A program made the position numbers and the translations under genes. Below the pieces are notes generated by a model that saw only the letters and a program-made list of their open reading frames with translations, was not told the DNA's origin and ran no database searches. 64,000 bases of DNA, from the NCBI GenBank assembly GCA_963775235.1, contig CAVZHY010000002.1:930001-994000 (forward strand), read 5' to 3'. This DNA is from JBBDMC01 sp963775235 (lineage in GTDB: Bacteria > Pseudomonadota > Alphaproteobacteria > Rhizobiales > Kaistiaceae). This document shows, in pieces, positions 21,361 to 30,093 of the stretch; the stretch's first letter is position 1; each line of letters starts with the position of its first letter.

Positions 21361-21830
21361 AGGGTTGGCTGTATGTGGCGGTCGTAATCGACCTGTTCTC
21401 CCGCCGGGTGGTCGGCTGGTCGATGAGCGTGGCAATGACGGCTCAGTTCGTGACCGATGCGCTGGTGATGGGCGATCTGGCGGCGGGGCAAGCCCGATGC
21501 CCTGATGCATCACTCGGACCGCGGAAGCCAATACACGAGCGAGCAGTTCCAGCGGTTGATGGCCGATCACGGCGTCGTCTGCTCGATGAGCCGGTCGGGC
21601 AACGTCTGGGACAACGCTGCCATGGAGAGCTTCTTCTCCTCGCTCAAAACCGAGCGAACCGCGCGCAGAACGTAACGAACCAGAGATGAGGCAAGGGCAG
21701 ACGTGTTCGACTACATCGAGCGCTTCTACAATCCGAAACGACGACACTCGACGATCGGCTATCTAAGCCCCATCGAGTTTGAGCGGCAGGCCGGATTCGC
21801 TTAAGTCGGTGTCATCCAAACCGGGTGCAG
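21358..21830 (+). mobile_element. IS3-family transposase (OrfB), decayed 3' fragment
   Basis: The rve integrase core can be followed as GWLYVAVVIDLFSRRVVGWS, then in a second frame HHSDRGSQYTSEQFQRLM, NVWDNAAMESFFSSLKTE and finally FYNPKRRHSTIGYLSP to a TAA near 21804. The second Asp and the Glu of the DDE triad are visible. There is at least one frameshift near 21490 and an in-frame TAA at 21673-21675 where a Tyr is usual. The 5' part and OrfA are missing. The right end falls near 21830, where kbl-like sequence begins. Confidence 0.85.
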
Positions 21831-21834
21831 GCCA

Positions 21835-22300
21835 CTCAGCCACGCCACGACCTCGGCCTTGCCACAGGTATATCCTGCGGAAGCACCACCGAGTGCCTTG
21901 CCGAAGGTGCCGGTGACGAGATCGACCCTCCCCTCCACCCGCAATGTTCTGGGGTGCGACCGTTTCTTCCGAGGAAGCCCACCGCGGGGCTGTCATCAAC
22001 CAGCACCATCTCGCTTTGGTGTTCGGCTAGATCGCAGATGGCGCTGAGATTGGCGATGATACCGTCCAGGGAAATATGTCATCGGTCGCGGTGAGACCGA
22101 AGCGTGCGTCGACGGCCTCCTCCAGCATCGTCTCAAGGTCGGCCATGTCATTAGTTGGCGTAGCGCAGCCGTCGCGCCTTGCAGAGCCGTATCCCGTCGA
22201 TGATAGAAGCGTGTTCAGCGCGTCGGAAATAGTCGCGCCCTTCTCGCCGAGCAGAGTCTCGAACAAACCAATGTTGGCGTCGAAGCAGTAGGAACAGAGG
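21835..22300 (-). pseudogene. kbl: Internal remnant of glycine C-acetyltransferase (2-amino-3-ketobutyrate CoA ligase)
   Basis: Pieces in different frames follow the order of Kbl: CFDANIGLFETLLGEKGATI, ASIIDGIRLCKARRLRYAN, NDMADLETMLEEAVDARF, SLDGIIANLSAICDLAE, MVLVDDSPAVGFLG, and TGTFGKALGGASAGYTCGKA with the PLP lysine. The His of the usual VDDSHAVGF motif is replaced by Pro. About 120 N-terminal and 150 C-terminal residues are absent, and at least four frameshifts are needed. The IS3 fragment abuts it, so this is a true relic of a threonine-catabolism gene and not just a sequencing error. Confidence 0.8.
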
Positions 22301-22381
22301 GTGGATTCAAATGCGGTTCTCTTTCACACCTCGAACAAGGAGCGCAGCGCTTCACGGGGCCGCAGCCTGGCCAACATCATT

Positions 22382-23435
22382 TCACACGTAGCCCGACTTC
22401 GCATGGGGGCCGTGAGACGCATCATAGACCAGAAGCTTGCGCTCGTATTGACAAAGGATCCGACCGTCAACGGTCATTCCCGCGGTCGAAACATGTATGA
22501 TGCCCTGTCCGTCGCGTGATCTCGACCATCGCCGATCAAGAATTTCGCGATTCGGCGAATACGCGATCGCGGTCACGCGCCGGAAAGGGAAACCGGACAT
22601 TTTCCCATCCCAGATTGGCGGCCACACGGCCGAAGGCCCGTGTGGTGGCTGCGGTAAGCAGGCTCACCAGCCACGGTTCCGAGATCGCGGGCCGTCCGCC
22701 ACCTGCGGCCGCAGCTTCCTCCCTGTCGACGGCGGCCGGCGCACGGTCTCCGGAGATTAGGCTCCGGCGGCGCGCTTCGGCCCACGTCAGTACGAACCCG
22801 GGACGATGTTCTACGATCAACCCCGGCGCCATGGCCTTCAAGTCGATGCCCACCGTTTCCATATAGTGACCTGCCGAAACCTCAATGTGTGAGGGATGCG
22901 CCGGCGGGTGACTTGCTGCGGCACCTGGGAGCGGCGGCGCGTTTTGGCGGGGATTGCGATAGATAGCCATATCGCAGCGGATTTCAGCGATCATCGTACC
23001 TTCGCGCTGAACTGCCATCACTGCGGAAACCAGACCACAATCCGGATCATCGCCATGGTCCGATGTCGCGATGATCTCAGACTCGACATAGAGTGTGTCA
23101 CCGCCAAATACCGGCTCGGTCATGCGGATGGAATTGAATCCGACGATGCGTTTGCGGCGTCCGAAGGTCTTCCATGCCATGCCGATGGCGCGTTGCAGGG
23201 TCAGGGTGCTGACGACGAGCGGACGCCGGAATTCGGTCTCAGCGGCATATTTCTCGTCGAAATGAATCATGGCTTGGTTCATCGTCCCAAGGGCTTCCTG
23301 GACGTTATCGTGCTGGTAAACGGTGATCCCGGGGCGATGGCGAAAGACCTGCCCGACCGCGAAATCCTCAAACCAAAGCCCCGTCATTTCACGGATACGG
23401 TCCTCTCCGACCGGGTCGAATGCGGAGAATGACAT
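22382..23435 (-). CDS. MaoC-family (R)-hydratase, double hot-dog (frameshifted near its end)
   Basis: The protein starts at ATG 23435 and begins with a MaoC-like hot-dog domain (GLWFEDFAVGQVFRHRPGIT, then FRRPLVVSTLTLQRAIG, FGGDTLYVESEIIATSDH). A second domain follows after a proline-rich linker. Near 22550 the frame shifts, and the tail (ILDRRWSRSRDGQGIIHV to HAKSGYV) is read in another frame to a stop at 22382, about 350 aa in all. Relatives hydrate enoyl-CoA esters, for example mesaconyl-CoA hydratases. It is divergent from a CaiB/BaiF CoA transferase, a fitting partner, with a perfect inverted repeat between them. Confidence 0.8.
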
Positions 23436-23526
23436 CTAGTCGTTTCCTTGAGCGCGCTCTTGTGGCGACCACCCGACGGACGGCGGCCTGTTAGGTGTGA
23501 GAGCTTTGATCAACAGTGGATGAACG

Positions 23527-23566
23527 ATTATTGACTTTGTCCGGACAACCGGACAAAGTCAATAAT
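23527..23566. promoter_or_regulatory. Perfect 40-nt inverted repeat in a divergent promoter region
   Basis: Arms at 23527-23544 and 23549-23566 are exact reverse complements (18 bp each, core TTGACTTTGTCCGG) around an ACAA loop. There is no T-run after it, and it lies between two divergent starts (23435 and 23606), so an operator fits better than a terminator. A candidate ligand is the HutC-type GntR regulator encoded at 25.1 kb; this is inference only. Confidence 0.6.
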
Positions 23567-23605
23567 GACGCTACAAACGACGTCAGGCGGGGTGGCGAAA
23601 GCTGT

Positions 23606-24805
23606 ATGGGACTTCTCTCAGGAGTGCGGATTTTCTCCGTCGAGCAGTATGGTGCAGGGCCGTTCGGCACTCAGGCTCTGGCCGACCTCGGGGCTGAGGT
23701 CATCAAGATCGAGAACCCCAACGACGGCGGTGACGTGTCCCGCTCGATCGGACCGTGTTTCGACAATCGGATGCCGGCAACTGCCTCGAGCTTGTTCTAC
23801 CAGTCATTCAATCGAAACAAGCGAAGCGTAGCACTCGATCTCGGAACCGAAGAAGGTCGATCTGTATTCCGTGACCTCGTGGTTCAGGCAGACGCGGTTG
23901 CTTGCAATCTGCGCGGAGACGTTCCATCACGACTGGGCTTGACGTACGATGCCCTCGCCGACGTCAAACGGGACATCGTTTGCTGTCACCTCTCGGCCTA
24001 CGGACGCGATTCATCGCGAGCGGCCAGGCCCGGATATGACTATCTCGTCCAGGCCGAAACCGGATATTTCTCGATCAACGGCGAGCCGGGGAGCATGCCC
24101 TCCCGTTTCGGGCTGTCTATCATCGATTTCATGACGGGCTATTGCCTCGCCTTGTCGATCGTCGCCGGACTATTTGACGCGCGCCGTTGCGGGGTCGGCC
24201 GCGACATCGAGGTCAGCCTCTACGACGTCGGGCTGGCCAACCTGAACTACATGGCGGCGTGGGCGTTGAACGGCGACTACCTGCCGGAGCCCACCGCTCG
24301 CTCGGCTCACCCTTCTCTCGTCCCTTGCCAACTGTTTCCGACGGCCGATGGCTGGGTCTACATCATGGCCAACAAGGAGAAATTTTTCACGCGACTGTGC
24401 AAACAGCTTGGCAAGCCGGAACTCGCGGTCGACCAACGCTTCAACACCTTTGCGGCGCGACTGCAAAACCGGGAGGCGCTCACTGAGATACTCGACGCCA
24501 TTTTGCGCCGCGAACCAACGACGCGGTGGATCGAGCGCCTTTCGGGGTTCGTCCCGGTTGCGCCGATTACCTCCATGGTGGAAGCCTTGCGGGCGCCGTT
24601 CACAGCGGAACGCGGCATGATCGTGAGTGTTGAAGCAAATGACGGCGCCAAACTGCATCTAGTCGGTTCGCCAATCCGAACGGGAGAGGTGGCCCCGACG
24701 AAGGCGGCACCGGTGCTCGGGCACGACACCGAGCAGGTTCTGGCTGGTATCGGGTACCGTCCGGAGCGGATCAAGGAACTGCGTGCACGCGGAGTGTTGG
24801 GGTGA
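23606..24805 (+). CDS. CaiB/BaiF family CoA transferase (class III)
   Basis: Class III CoA transferases move CoA between carboxylic acids. The ATG at 23606 gives 399 aa, the family's normal length, beginning LLSGVRIFSVEQYGAGPFG. Typical segments are ALADLGAEVIKIENP, FNRNKRSVALDLGTEEGR and the catalytic-Asp region PGYDYLVQAETGYFSING. The frame is open upstream to 23516, but that stretch crosses the 40-nt inverted repeat and has no family resemblance. A truncated CoA-transferase-like frame follows with a 4-base overlap. It probably activates the acid whose enoyl-CoA the MaoC protein hydrates. Confidence 0.9.
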   Translation: MGLLSGVRIFSVEQYGAGPFGTQALADLGAEVIKIENPNDGGDVSRSIGPCFDNRMPATASSLFYQSFNRNKRSVALDLGTEEGRSVFRDLVVQADAVACNLRGDVPSRLGLTYDALADVKRDIVCCHLSAYGRDSSRAARPGYDYLVQAETGYFSINGEPGSMPSRFGLSIIDFMTGYCLALSIVAGLFDARRCGVGRDIEVSLYDVGLANLNYMAAWALNGDYLPEPTARSAHPSLVPCQLFPTADGWVYIMANKEKFFTRLCKQLGKPELAVDQRFNTFAARLQNREALTEILDAILRREPTTRWIERLSGFVPVAPITSMVEALRAPFTAERGMIVSVEANDGAKLHLVGSPIRTGEVAPTKAAPVLGHDTEQVLAGIGYRPERIKELRARGVLG

Positions 24806-25119
24806 GCGCGGCTGCCCGGGCTGCGTTGGAGGTATTGCTGGCCCGCGGCGACATTGGGCTGCGGGATCTGCCAGGCGAGATCCGTTTTGTTGGCGACGAT
24901 CCCGTCATTGCCAGCTGCCACAGGTACGGAACCGCAACCGCCGCCGCCATCGCGGCGAACGCCGCCGGCGTCGCCATCCTTTGGCATTTGCGCAGCGGAG
25001 AAATTCAGGACATCGAAGTCGATCTTGCGCAAAGTGTGCACATCGGGCTGCGCACCGCATTCCATCTGCGCCAGAACGGACACGCGTTTTGGGTTGGCGG
25101 ACTTGCAAACGCTGGATGA
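24802..25119 (+). pseudogene. CaiB/BaiF-like CoA transferase, N-terminal fragment
   Basis: A GTG overlapping the previous stop opens 105 residues that resemble the start of a second CoA-transferase subfamily: LPGEIRFVGDDPVIASCHRY, GTATAAAIAANAAGVAILWH and IQDIEVDLAQSVHIGLRTAF. Members have about 400-480 aa, so three quarters, including the catalytic Asp, is missing. The frame stops just before the GntR gene and no other frame continues the family. It is either a deletion remnant or a small protein partner of the full-length enzyme. Confidence 0.6.
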
Positions 25120-25127
25120 TCGTTCCG

Positions 25128-25889
25128 ATGGACAGGACTAAACTCAGTTTCAATTCGCCCCGTTACCAGCAAGTGGCTCAGGCGATTGCTGAAGGCATCG
25201 CTAAAGGTGATTACCTTGTTGGTAGTCTTTTGCCGGGTGAAGAGGAACTCTGCCGGCAGTTCGGCTTAAGTCGGTTCACTGTTCGACAAGCCCTTCGTAT
25301 CCTGCAGGACACCGGGCTGGTGACGCGGCGCCAAGGGGTTGGCACAAGCGTGATTGACCGGCACCCGGCCAGCAAGTTCGGCCATGTGATCGAATCCATC
25401 GATCAGCTCCTTCAATACGCGACCGCGACACAACTCGTTGACCATCGCTTTGACAACGTCGTCGCCGATGCAAACCTCGCAGCCGAGCTGCGCTGCGGTG
25501 AGGGCACGAAGTTCCTGCGCATATCCGCGTTACGTATCACCGACAGGCGTCAACCGCCCATCGCATGGACCCAAATTCATCTTGCTGCAGTCTACGCGGG
25601 AATTGCCGATCAGGTGCGAGAGTTCACCGGTCCGATCAGCAGCCTTGTCGAGCAGTTCTACGGTCAGAAAATCGTGGCCATTCGCCAGAACATCTCCGCC
25701 ACAGCAATTCCGGCGCCGAAGGCTAGGCTGTTGAAGGTCAAGCCGCGTAGTCCTGGTCTCAAGATCGACCGCACCTACGCCGGCTACGATGGCGTGCCCT
25801 TCGAGTATGCCTCTTCTGTTCACCCCGGCTCACGGTTCAATCTGTCGATGCAACTCAATTGGATGAATTCGCGCCCGACGCTTCTTTGA
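25128..25889 (+). CDS. GntR family transcriptional regulator, HutC subfamily
   Basis: The 253-aa protein has an N-terminal winged helix (SPRYQQVAQAIAEGIAKGDY, CRQFGLSRFTVRQALRILQD, VTRRQGVGTSV) and a C-terminal UTRA ligand domain (about 90-240), the layout of HutC, FarR and PhnF. Such repressors bind palindromes near their target operons and let go on binding a small molecule. It is the only intact gene between two broken ones, and the likely reader of the divergent MaoC/CoA-transferase control region. Confidence 0.9.
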   Translation: MDRTKLSFNSPRYQQVAQAIAEGIAKGDYLVGSLLPGEEELCRQFGLSRFTVRQALRILQDTGLVTRRQGVGTSVIDRHPASKFGHVIESIDQLLQYATATQLVDHRFDNVVADANLAAELRCGEGTKFLRISALRITDRRQPPIAWTQIHLAAVYAGIADQVREFTGPISSLVEQFYGQKIVAIRQNISATAIPAPKARLLKVKPRSPGLKIDRTYAGYDGVPFEYASSVHPGSRFNLSMQLNWMNSRPTLL

Positions 25890-26298
25890 GGAGAAATGGC
25901 GTAGCACACGGCCCAAGCAATTTGCTCGATCGGCGCGATCAACCCCTGGATCCGCTTAACTGGAACGCTGCGTTCCTCAGCCGGCGATAAGGAAGGTTCT
26001 CCAGGGCGCTCGTGTAGGGGCACATTCAGCCAAATGGCCGCGCAAGATGTGGCTCCTTCGAAGTGTGCGCGCCGGCAAGGAGGCATCTGCAGGTGCGCGA
26101 CAACCGCTGCCGCGCAGGCTGCAAGACCCGTGATTTTGGTGCGCAAAGCGTCGATGTGAATGGCGCCTTCAATCAACGGGCCAGCACACAGACTGAGTCG
26201 GTGCGGACATTGACCGAAGGCCCTTTCCTCGGCATGGACGTATAGACGAGCGACGCCCGGCGGACGGTCGCCCTACTCGCCTACGCAACGTGAGATCC
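25890..26298. other. 409-bp stretch without a supported gene
   Basis: Both strands were read. A minus-strand frame of 118 codons (25820-26176) overlaps the GntR 3' end, has no ribosome site and resembles no family I know. No hairpin terminator, tRNA or repeat is visible. It may be leader DNA for the following dehydrogenase. Confidence 0.4.
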
Positions 26299-27401
26299 AT
26301 GGACAACAAAAATTCCGAACGCAACATGACGGGCCAACAAGGAACTCCGACCCGGACTTATGATTGGCAGCGGCTACGAGACACGGCTGCAGCGATTTTC
26401 CTCGCCGCAGGCTCCAATGAACGCGAGGCCGCGCTGATTGCTGACCATCTCGTCGAGGCCAACCTCGCCGGCCACGACTCGCACGGCGTCGGCGTCATCC
26501 CGGGTTACGTGGAAAGCGCAAAGCGCGGCGCACCTTGTCCTCAATCAGGAGCTCCGCGTGTTCCTGGACACCGGCGCGGATGTGCATCTGCGATGGCGGT
26601 CACGGCGCCGGGCAGATGATGGCGCATGACGCCATCGCGTTGGGGATCGAGCGCGCGCAGAAGACCGGGAGCTGCATCGTCGGCCTGCGTGACAGCTACC
26701 ACATTGGCCGGATCGGGCACTGGGCAGAACAATGTGCGTCAGCGGGGCTTGTGTCGATCCATTTCGTCAATGTGATCTCCGCTCCGATGGTTGCGCCCTG
26801 CGGCGGCACGGCTCCACGACTGAGCACCAATCCCTTTGCCGCCGGATTCCCCCGCGGCGACGGCGGGCCGCCGGTCATTGTCGATTTCGCCACGAGCAAG
26901 CTGGCCCTTGGCAAGGTCCGCGTGGCTCATAACAAGGGCGAACAAGTGGCGCCCGGTGTGCTGGTGGATGCGCAGGGCCGCCCGACGACAGACCCGTCGG
27001 TCATGTTCAGCCACGCCGGTCGGGGCGTTGCTGCCCTTCGGCGAGCACAAGGGCGTCGGCGCTTGTCGTTGGCGTGCGAGTTGCTGGGGGCGGCCGTCTT
27101 TGGCGCCACCGCCCAGGCGGGCCCTCCCAAGGATTCCGCCGTCCTCAACTCCATGTTCTCGGTGCTTGTCGATCCTGCGGCGATCGGCTTTGCGACAGAC
27201 TACGCAGAACGCCAGTCATCCGTTACTGCGTGGTTCCAGTCCGAAACGCTCGACGGCGTCTCACTCGTCAAGCTACCCGGAGATCCCGAACGGGAGATGC
27301 GGCGGACTCGGCGAGAGAACGGCATCCCGATCGATGCGGTGACCATTTCCCACATTCGCAAGACGGCCGAGTCGGTCGGCGTATCCTTGCGAGATCTCTG
27401 A
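26299..27401 (+). CDS. Ldh2-type malate/L-lactate family dehydrogenase (several frameshifts)
   Basis: The family (Ldh2, AllD, YbiC) holds NAD(P)-dependent 2-hydroxyacid dehydrogenases that do not use a Rossmann fold. Seen in order across frames: HLVEANLAGHDSHGVGVIPG with the catalytic His, GQMMAHDAIALGIERAQKTG, DSYHIGRIGHWAEQCA, HFVNVISAPMVAPCGG, VIVDFATSKLALGKVRVA and ENGIPIDAVTISHIRKTAE. Breaks lie near 26530, 26595, 27025 and 27060; the last two cancel each other, with GALLPFGEHKG in a third frame between them. Total length fits the usual 350-370 aa. Substrate unknown; the neighbours suggest a sugar- or hydroxy-acid. Confidence 0.82.
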
Positions 27402-27458
27402 GCAGCGAAGTGGGGCAACTGACGCACCGCGGATGACCAGGCCCCAAGGAAGCGACAT

Positions 27459-28533
27459 ATGCGCCTCGCCATGCACGGTGTGCGGCAGATCACTGACGAT
27501 CAGGTGCGCTATTTCCGCCAGATCGGCGTGACCAACGTAAACCTCAACCAATACTGGCCATCGTTTCCCGGCGACCATCTCACCGTCGACGGCCTGCTCA
27601 CCCTGAAGCATCGGGCCGAGGACTACGGGTTCACGGTGCCGGTGCTGGAAAACATACCGATCTCATACTACGACAATATCCTTCTCAATCGTCTCGGCCG
27701 TGACGAACAGCTTGAGAACCTCAAGAAGACGATGCACAGCATCGGTCGATCCGGCATTCCGGTTTTTGGCTTCAACTTCATGCCGAGTGGCGTTTGGCGA
27801 ACCAATCTGCCTCTGGATGCCGAGCGGGGGCCCTTCGACTACCGGGAAGCGAGCTCCGGAACTCGGCAAGCAGAAATTGCCGCCGAGGGTTGCGCGCGGG
27901 GGCGCGGCCGCCTCGACGTTCGACGCGGAACTGGTGACGGATGCTCCGCTCATTTTTGGCCGTGTTTTCGAAGAAGAGGAAGTCTGGAAAGGGTTCGCGG
28001 ATTTCATCCGCACGGTCATGCCGATCGCTGAGGAGTACGGCTTGAAGGTCTCGATCCATCCCGACGACCCCCTGCTGCCATCGTTGGGCGGGGTGGCAAG
28101 ACCGTTCCGGCAGCTCTCAGCGTTCGAGCGCGCGATCGAGATCGCCGACAGCGATCTGTTCGGTGTCACCTTCTGCCTTGGCAACTGGACCCTGATGGGC
28201 GTCGACGAGATGCGTAAGGGTTTGCGCTTGTTCGGCGAGGCGGGCCGTATCCATTATGTGCATTTCCAAGCTGTCAGAGGAACGAAGGAGCGCTTCGAAG
28301 AGACATTCTTCGACGAGAGCAATGTCTTTCCCGAGGTCATCCGCACGCTGAAACAGCTCGATTACAACGGAGTTCTAGTTCCCGCGCATGCTCCGGTAAT
28401 GGGCCGCACGAGCGGCCCATTCGAAGATCCCTGGCAGCAGGACCATGAGGGGCTGACACACGCGGTAGGTTATCTCCAGGGTTTAATCCGCGGCATTTGC
28501 GGTGAGCCGAACGCTCCCGGGGCAATGGCGTAG
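27459..28533 (+). CDS. Mannonate dehydratase-like TIM-barrel enzyme (one frameshift)
   Basis: The sequence follows the UxuA family, which dehydrates D-mannonate to 2-keto-3-deoxygluconate: GVTNVNLNQYW, SIGRSGIPVFGFNFMPSGVW, then after a frame change near 27900 (in a G-run) STFDAELVTDAPLIFGRVFE, GLKVSIHPDDP, DLFGVTFCLGNWTLMGVDEM, GRIHYVHFQAVRG and PAHAPVMGRTSGP. Length is about 358 aa, normal. A metal-binding role is supported by the HPDDP, CLG(N) and YVHFQ segments. It is close to, but may not act on, mannonate; related proteins in acid-catabolism clusters often have unknown substrates. Confidence 0.75.
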
Positions 28534-28555
28534 GCGGGCAGAGGATGGAACGCGG

Positions 28556-29753
28556 ATGATTGGCTTGCGAGGACTGACCTGGGAGCATCCACGCGGGCAT
28601 GCCGGACTAGTCGCTGCCAGCCAGGTCATCGAGCAGGAGATGGGTACGGTGCGCGTGGCGTGGGACACTCATTCGCTCGCCGCCTTTTCTGCCAGCCCGA
28701 TCGCCGAGGTCGTGGGCGACCATGATCTGGTCATCTTCGATCATCCGTTCGTGGGGGACGTCTCGAAAGACAAGGTTCTGCTCGATCTCTCCCGGTTCCT
28801 CGACGCCGACTTCGTCGCGAATCTGGAGAAGGACGTCGTCGATCACGGTATCGATATCTATCGCTACGACGGCGGATTGTGGGCGCTGCCGATCGATGCG
28901 GCTTGTCAGGTGTCGGCATTGCGGTCGGACCTTTGTGCGCGCGCTGGATTGAACACCGAAGCGCTGCGCGAAATGACGCTGACCGACATCATCGCCCGGC
29001 TCAGCGCGAAGAATCTGAAGGCTGGCGATATCTTTCAGTGGCGTCGGCAGTCTGATGACCTTTTTCACTATCTGTTACAAGCTCGGCTCACCGCCCTTTG
29101 CCGACGGCCGCATGGTTCCTGCCGCGGTTGGCCGCGAAGCCATCGTCACGATGAGGACGATACTGGCCGCGGCGCCCGCCGACGTGCTCGATTGGGATTC
29201 CATCGCATGTCTTGAGGCGATGGCAAGGCGCGACGACCTCGCTTTCTGTCCGTGCATCTTCGGCTTTACGCCTTACAGCATGGAACCATTCGCTCGTGCG
29301 GAGGGACGCAGGCCGATAGTGTTCAACACCGGCCCGTCACTCGGGAAGCTGCGCAGACGCGGAGGGATCATTGGCGGAGCTGGAATTGGCATTTCGAGCC
29401 GAACCGAGCATCCAAAGGAAGCCCTGGCGTTCGTTCAGCAACTGATGAGCAGGAAAGCGCATCTGACCATGGCCGCCAACCTTTCGCAGCCGGGTCGCCG
29501 GTCGACCTGGACGGACGCGGAGACCAACGATCGGGCTCTCGATTTCTACAAGAACACCCTCGATGACATCGACAACGGGTACGTTCGCCCGCGCGTTCCG
29601 GGCTTCGTAGCGAAGCAGGACGCCGGCGGCGCGTGCTTGGAGCGGCATCTGCGACAGGAGACCGACGCGGCAGTCGTTGTTGCCGAACTCGAAGAAATCT
29701 TTGCCGGCGTGGTCTTGCCATCGGCCCAGTCCGTCACGCCGGGCCGGCCGTAG
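28556..29753 (+). CDS. Family 1 extracellular-solute-binding-fold protein without signal peptide (one frameshift)
   Basis: From ATG 28556 the protein begins MIGLRGLTWEHPRGHAGLVA, directly with the mature fold and with no export signal. VAWDTHSLAAF, DLVIFDHPFVGDV and GLWALPIDAACQVSALRSDL are typical of carbohydrate-type binding proteins. The frame changes at about 29055-29075 and continues KLGSPPFADGRMVP, AFCPCIFGFTPYSM, GGIIGGAGIGISSRTEHPKE, ALAFVQQLMS. No ABC permease of that type is beside it. It may bind a ligand inside the cell, or a signal may lie in a missed upstream frame; none is seen in the 22-base gap. Confidence 0.72.
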
Positions 29754-30093
29754 TTGCGTTCAACGTAGAAGTCCGCGATCATCACAGGTGCAGGCGACAG
29801 CCTCGCTCGTTCGCGACCACCAACATCGCAAACGCCTGATATTGACACGTTGCCCAACGCGATATATCGATATATCGGCAGCCAGCGGCTTCACGGTTGA
29901 TGGAAACCGTGCACTTGCGCGCGTGCGATGGAAGACCGGTGAGGATCCGGCGTAGCCGGGCTAGGAGGGGGCGCAGAGGAATGGCGCGTGCACGCTGTGG
30001 GGCCCCGCGTTTTTCATCGGCCAGCGCTGGACAGAGGCGTGCTCTCCGCGCGACGCAATTTGCCGGCGCGATGATGGTGGAGCCTTCTTTTCT
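29754..30093. other. 340-bp intergenic region
   Basis: Apart from the palindromic operator at 29860-29877, no gene is supported. A short frame of 66 codons at 29897-30097 is rich in Arg and has no family resemblance. No terminator hairpin with a T-run is seen. Confidence 0.5.
29842..29877 (+). promoter_or_regulatory. Candidate promoter with 18-bp palindromic operator (site 1)
   Basis: TTGACA at 29842-29847 could be a -35 box. It is followed by CGATATATCGATATATCG at 29860-29877, a perfect 18-bp palindrome lying where the -10 box would fall (TATATC or TATCGA). Almost the same 18-mer occurs at 41586-41603 and a weaker copy at 54615-54632. It precedes the SDR gene at 30094. A GntR-type repressor is the likely binder. 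Confidence 0.55.

Noticed and set aside
22301..22381. Possible continuation of the kbl relic or a small gene before the MaoC gene
   Set aside because: Readings in all frames lack resemblance to Kbl or any other family.
25820..26176. 118-codon minus-strand frame starting MIEGAIHIDALRTK
   Set aside because: No ribosome site, overlap with the end of the GntR gene, no recognisable family and no operon context. Left as part of a gene-free stretch.
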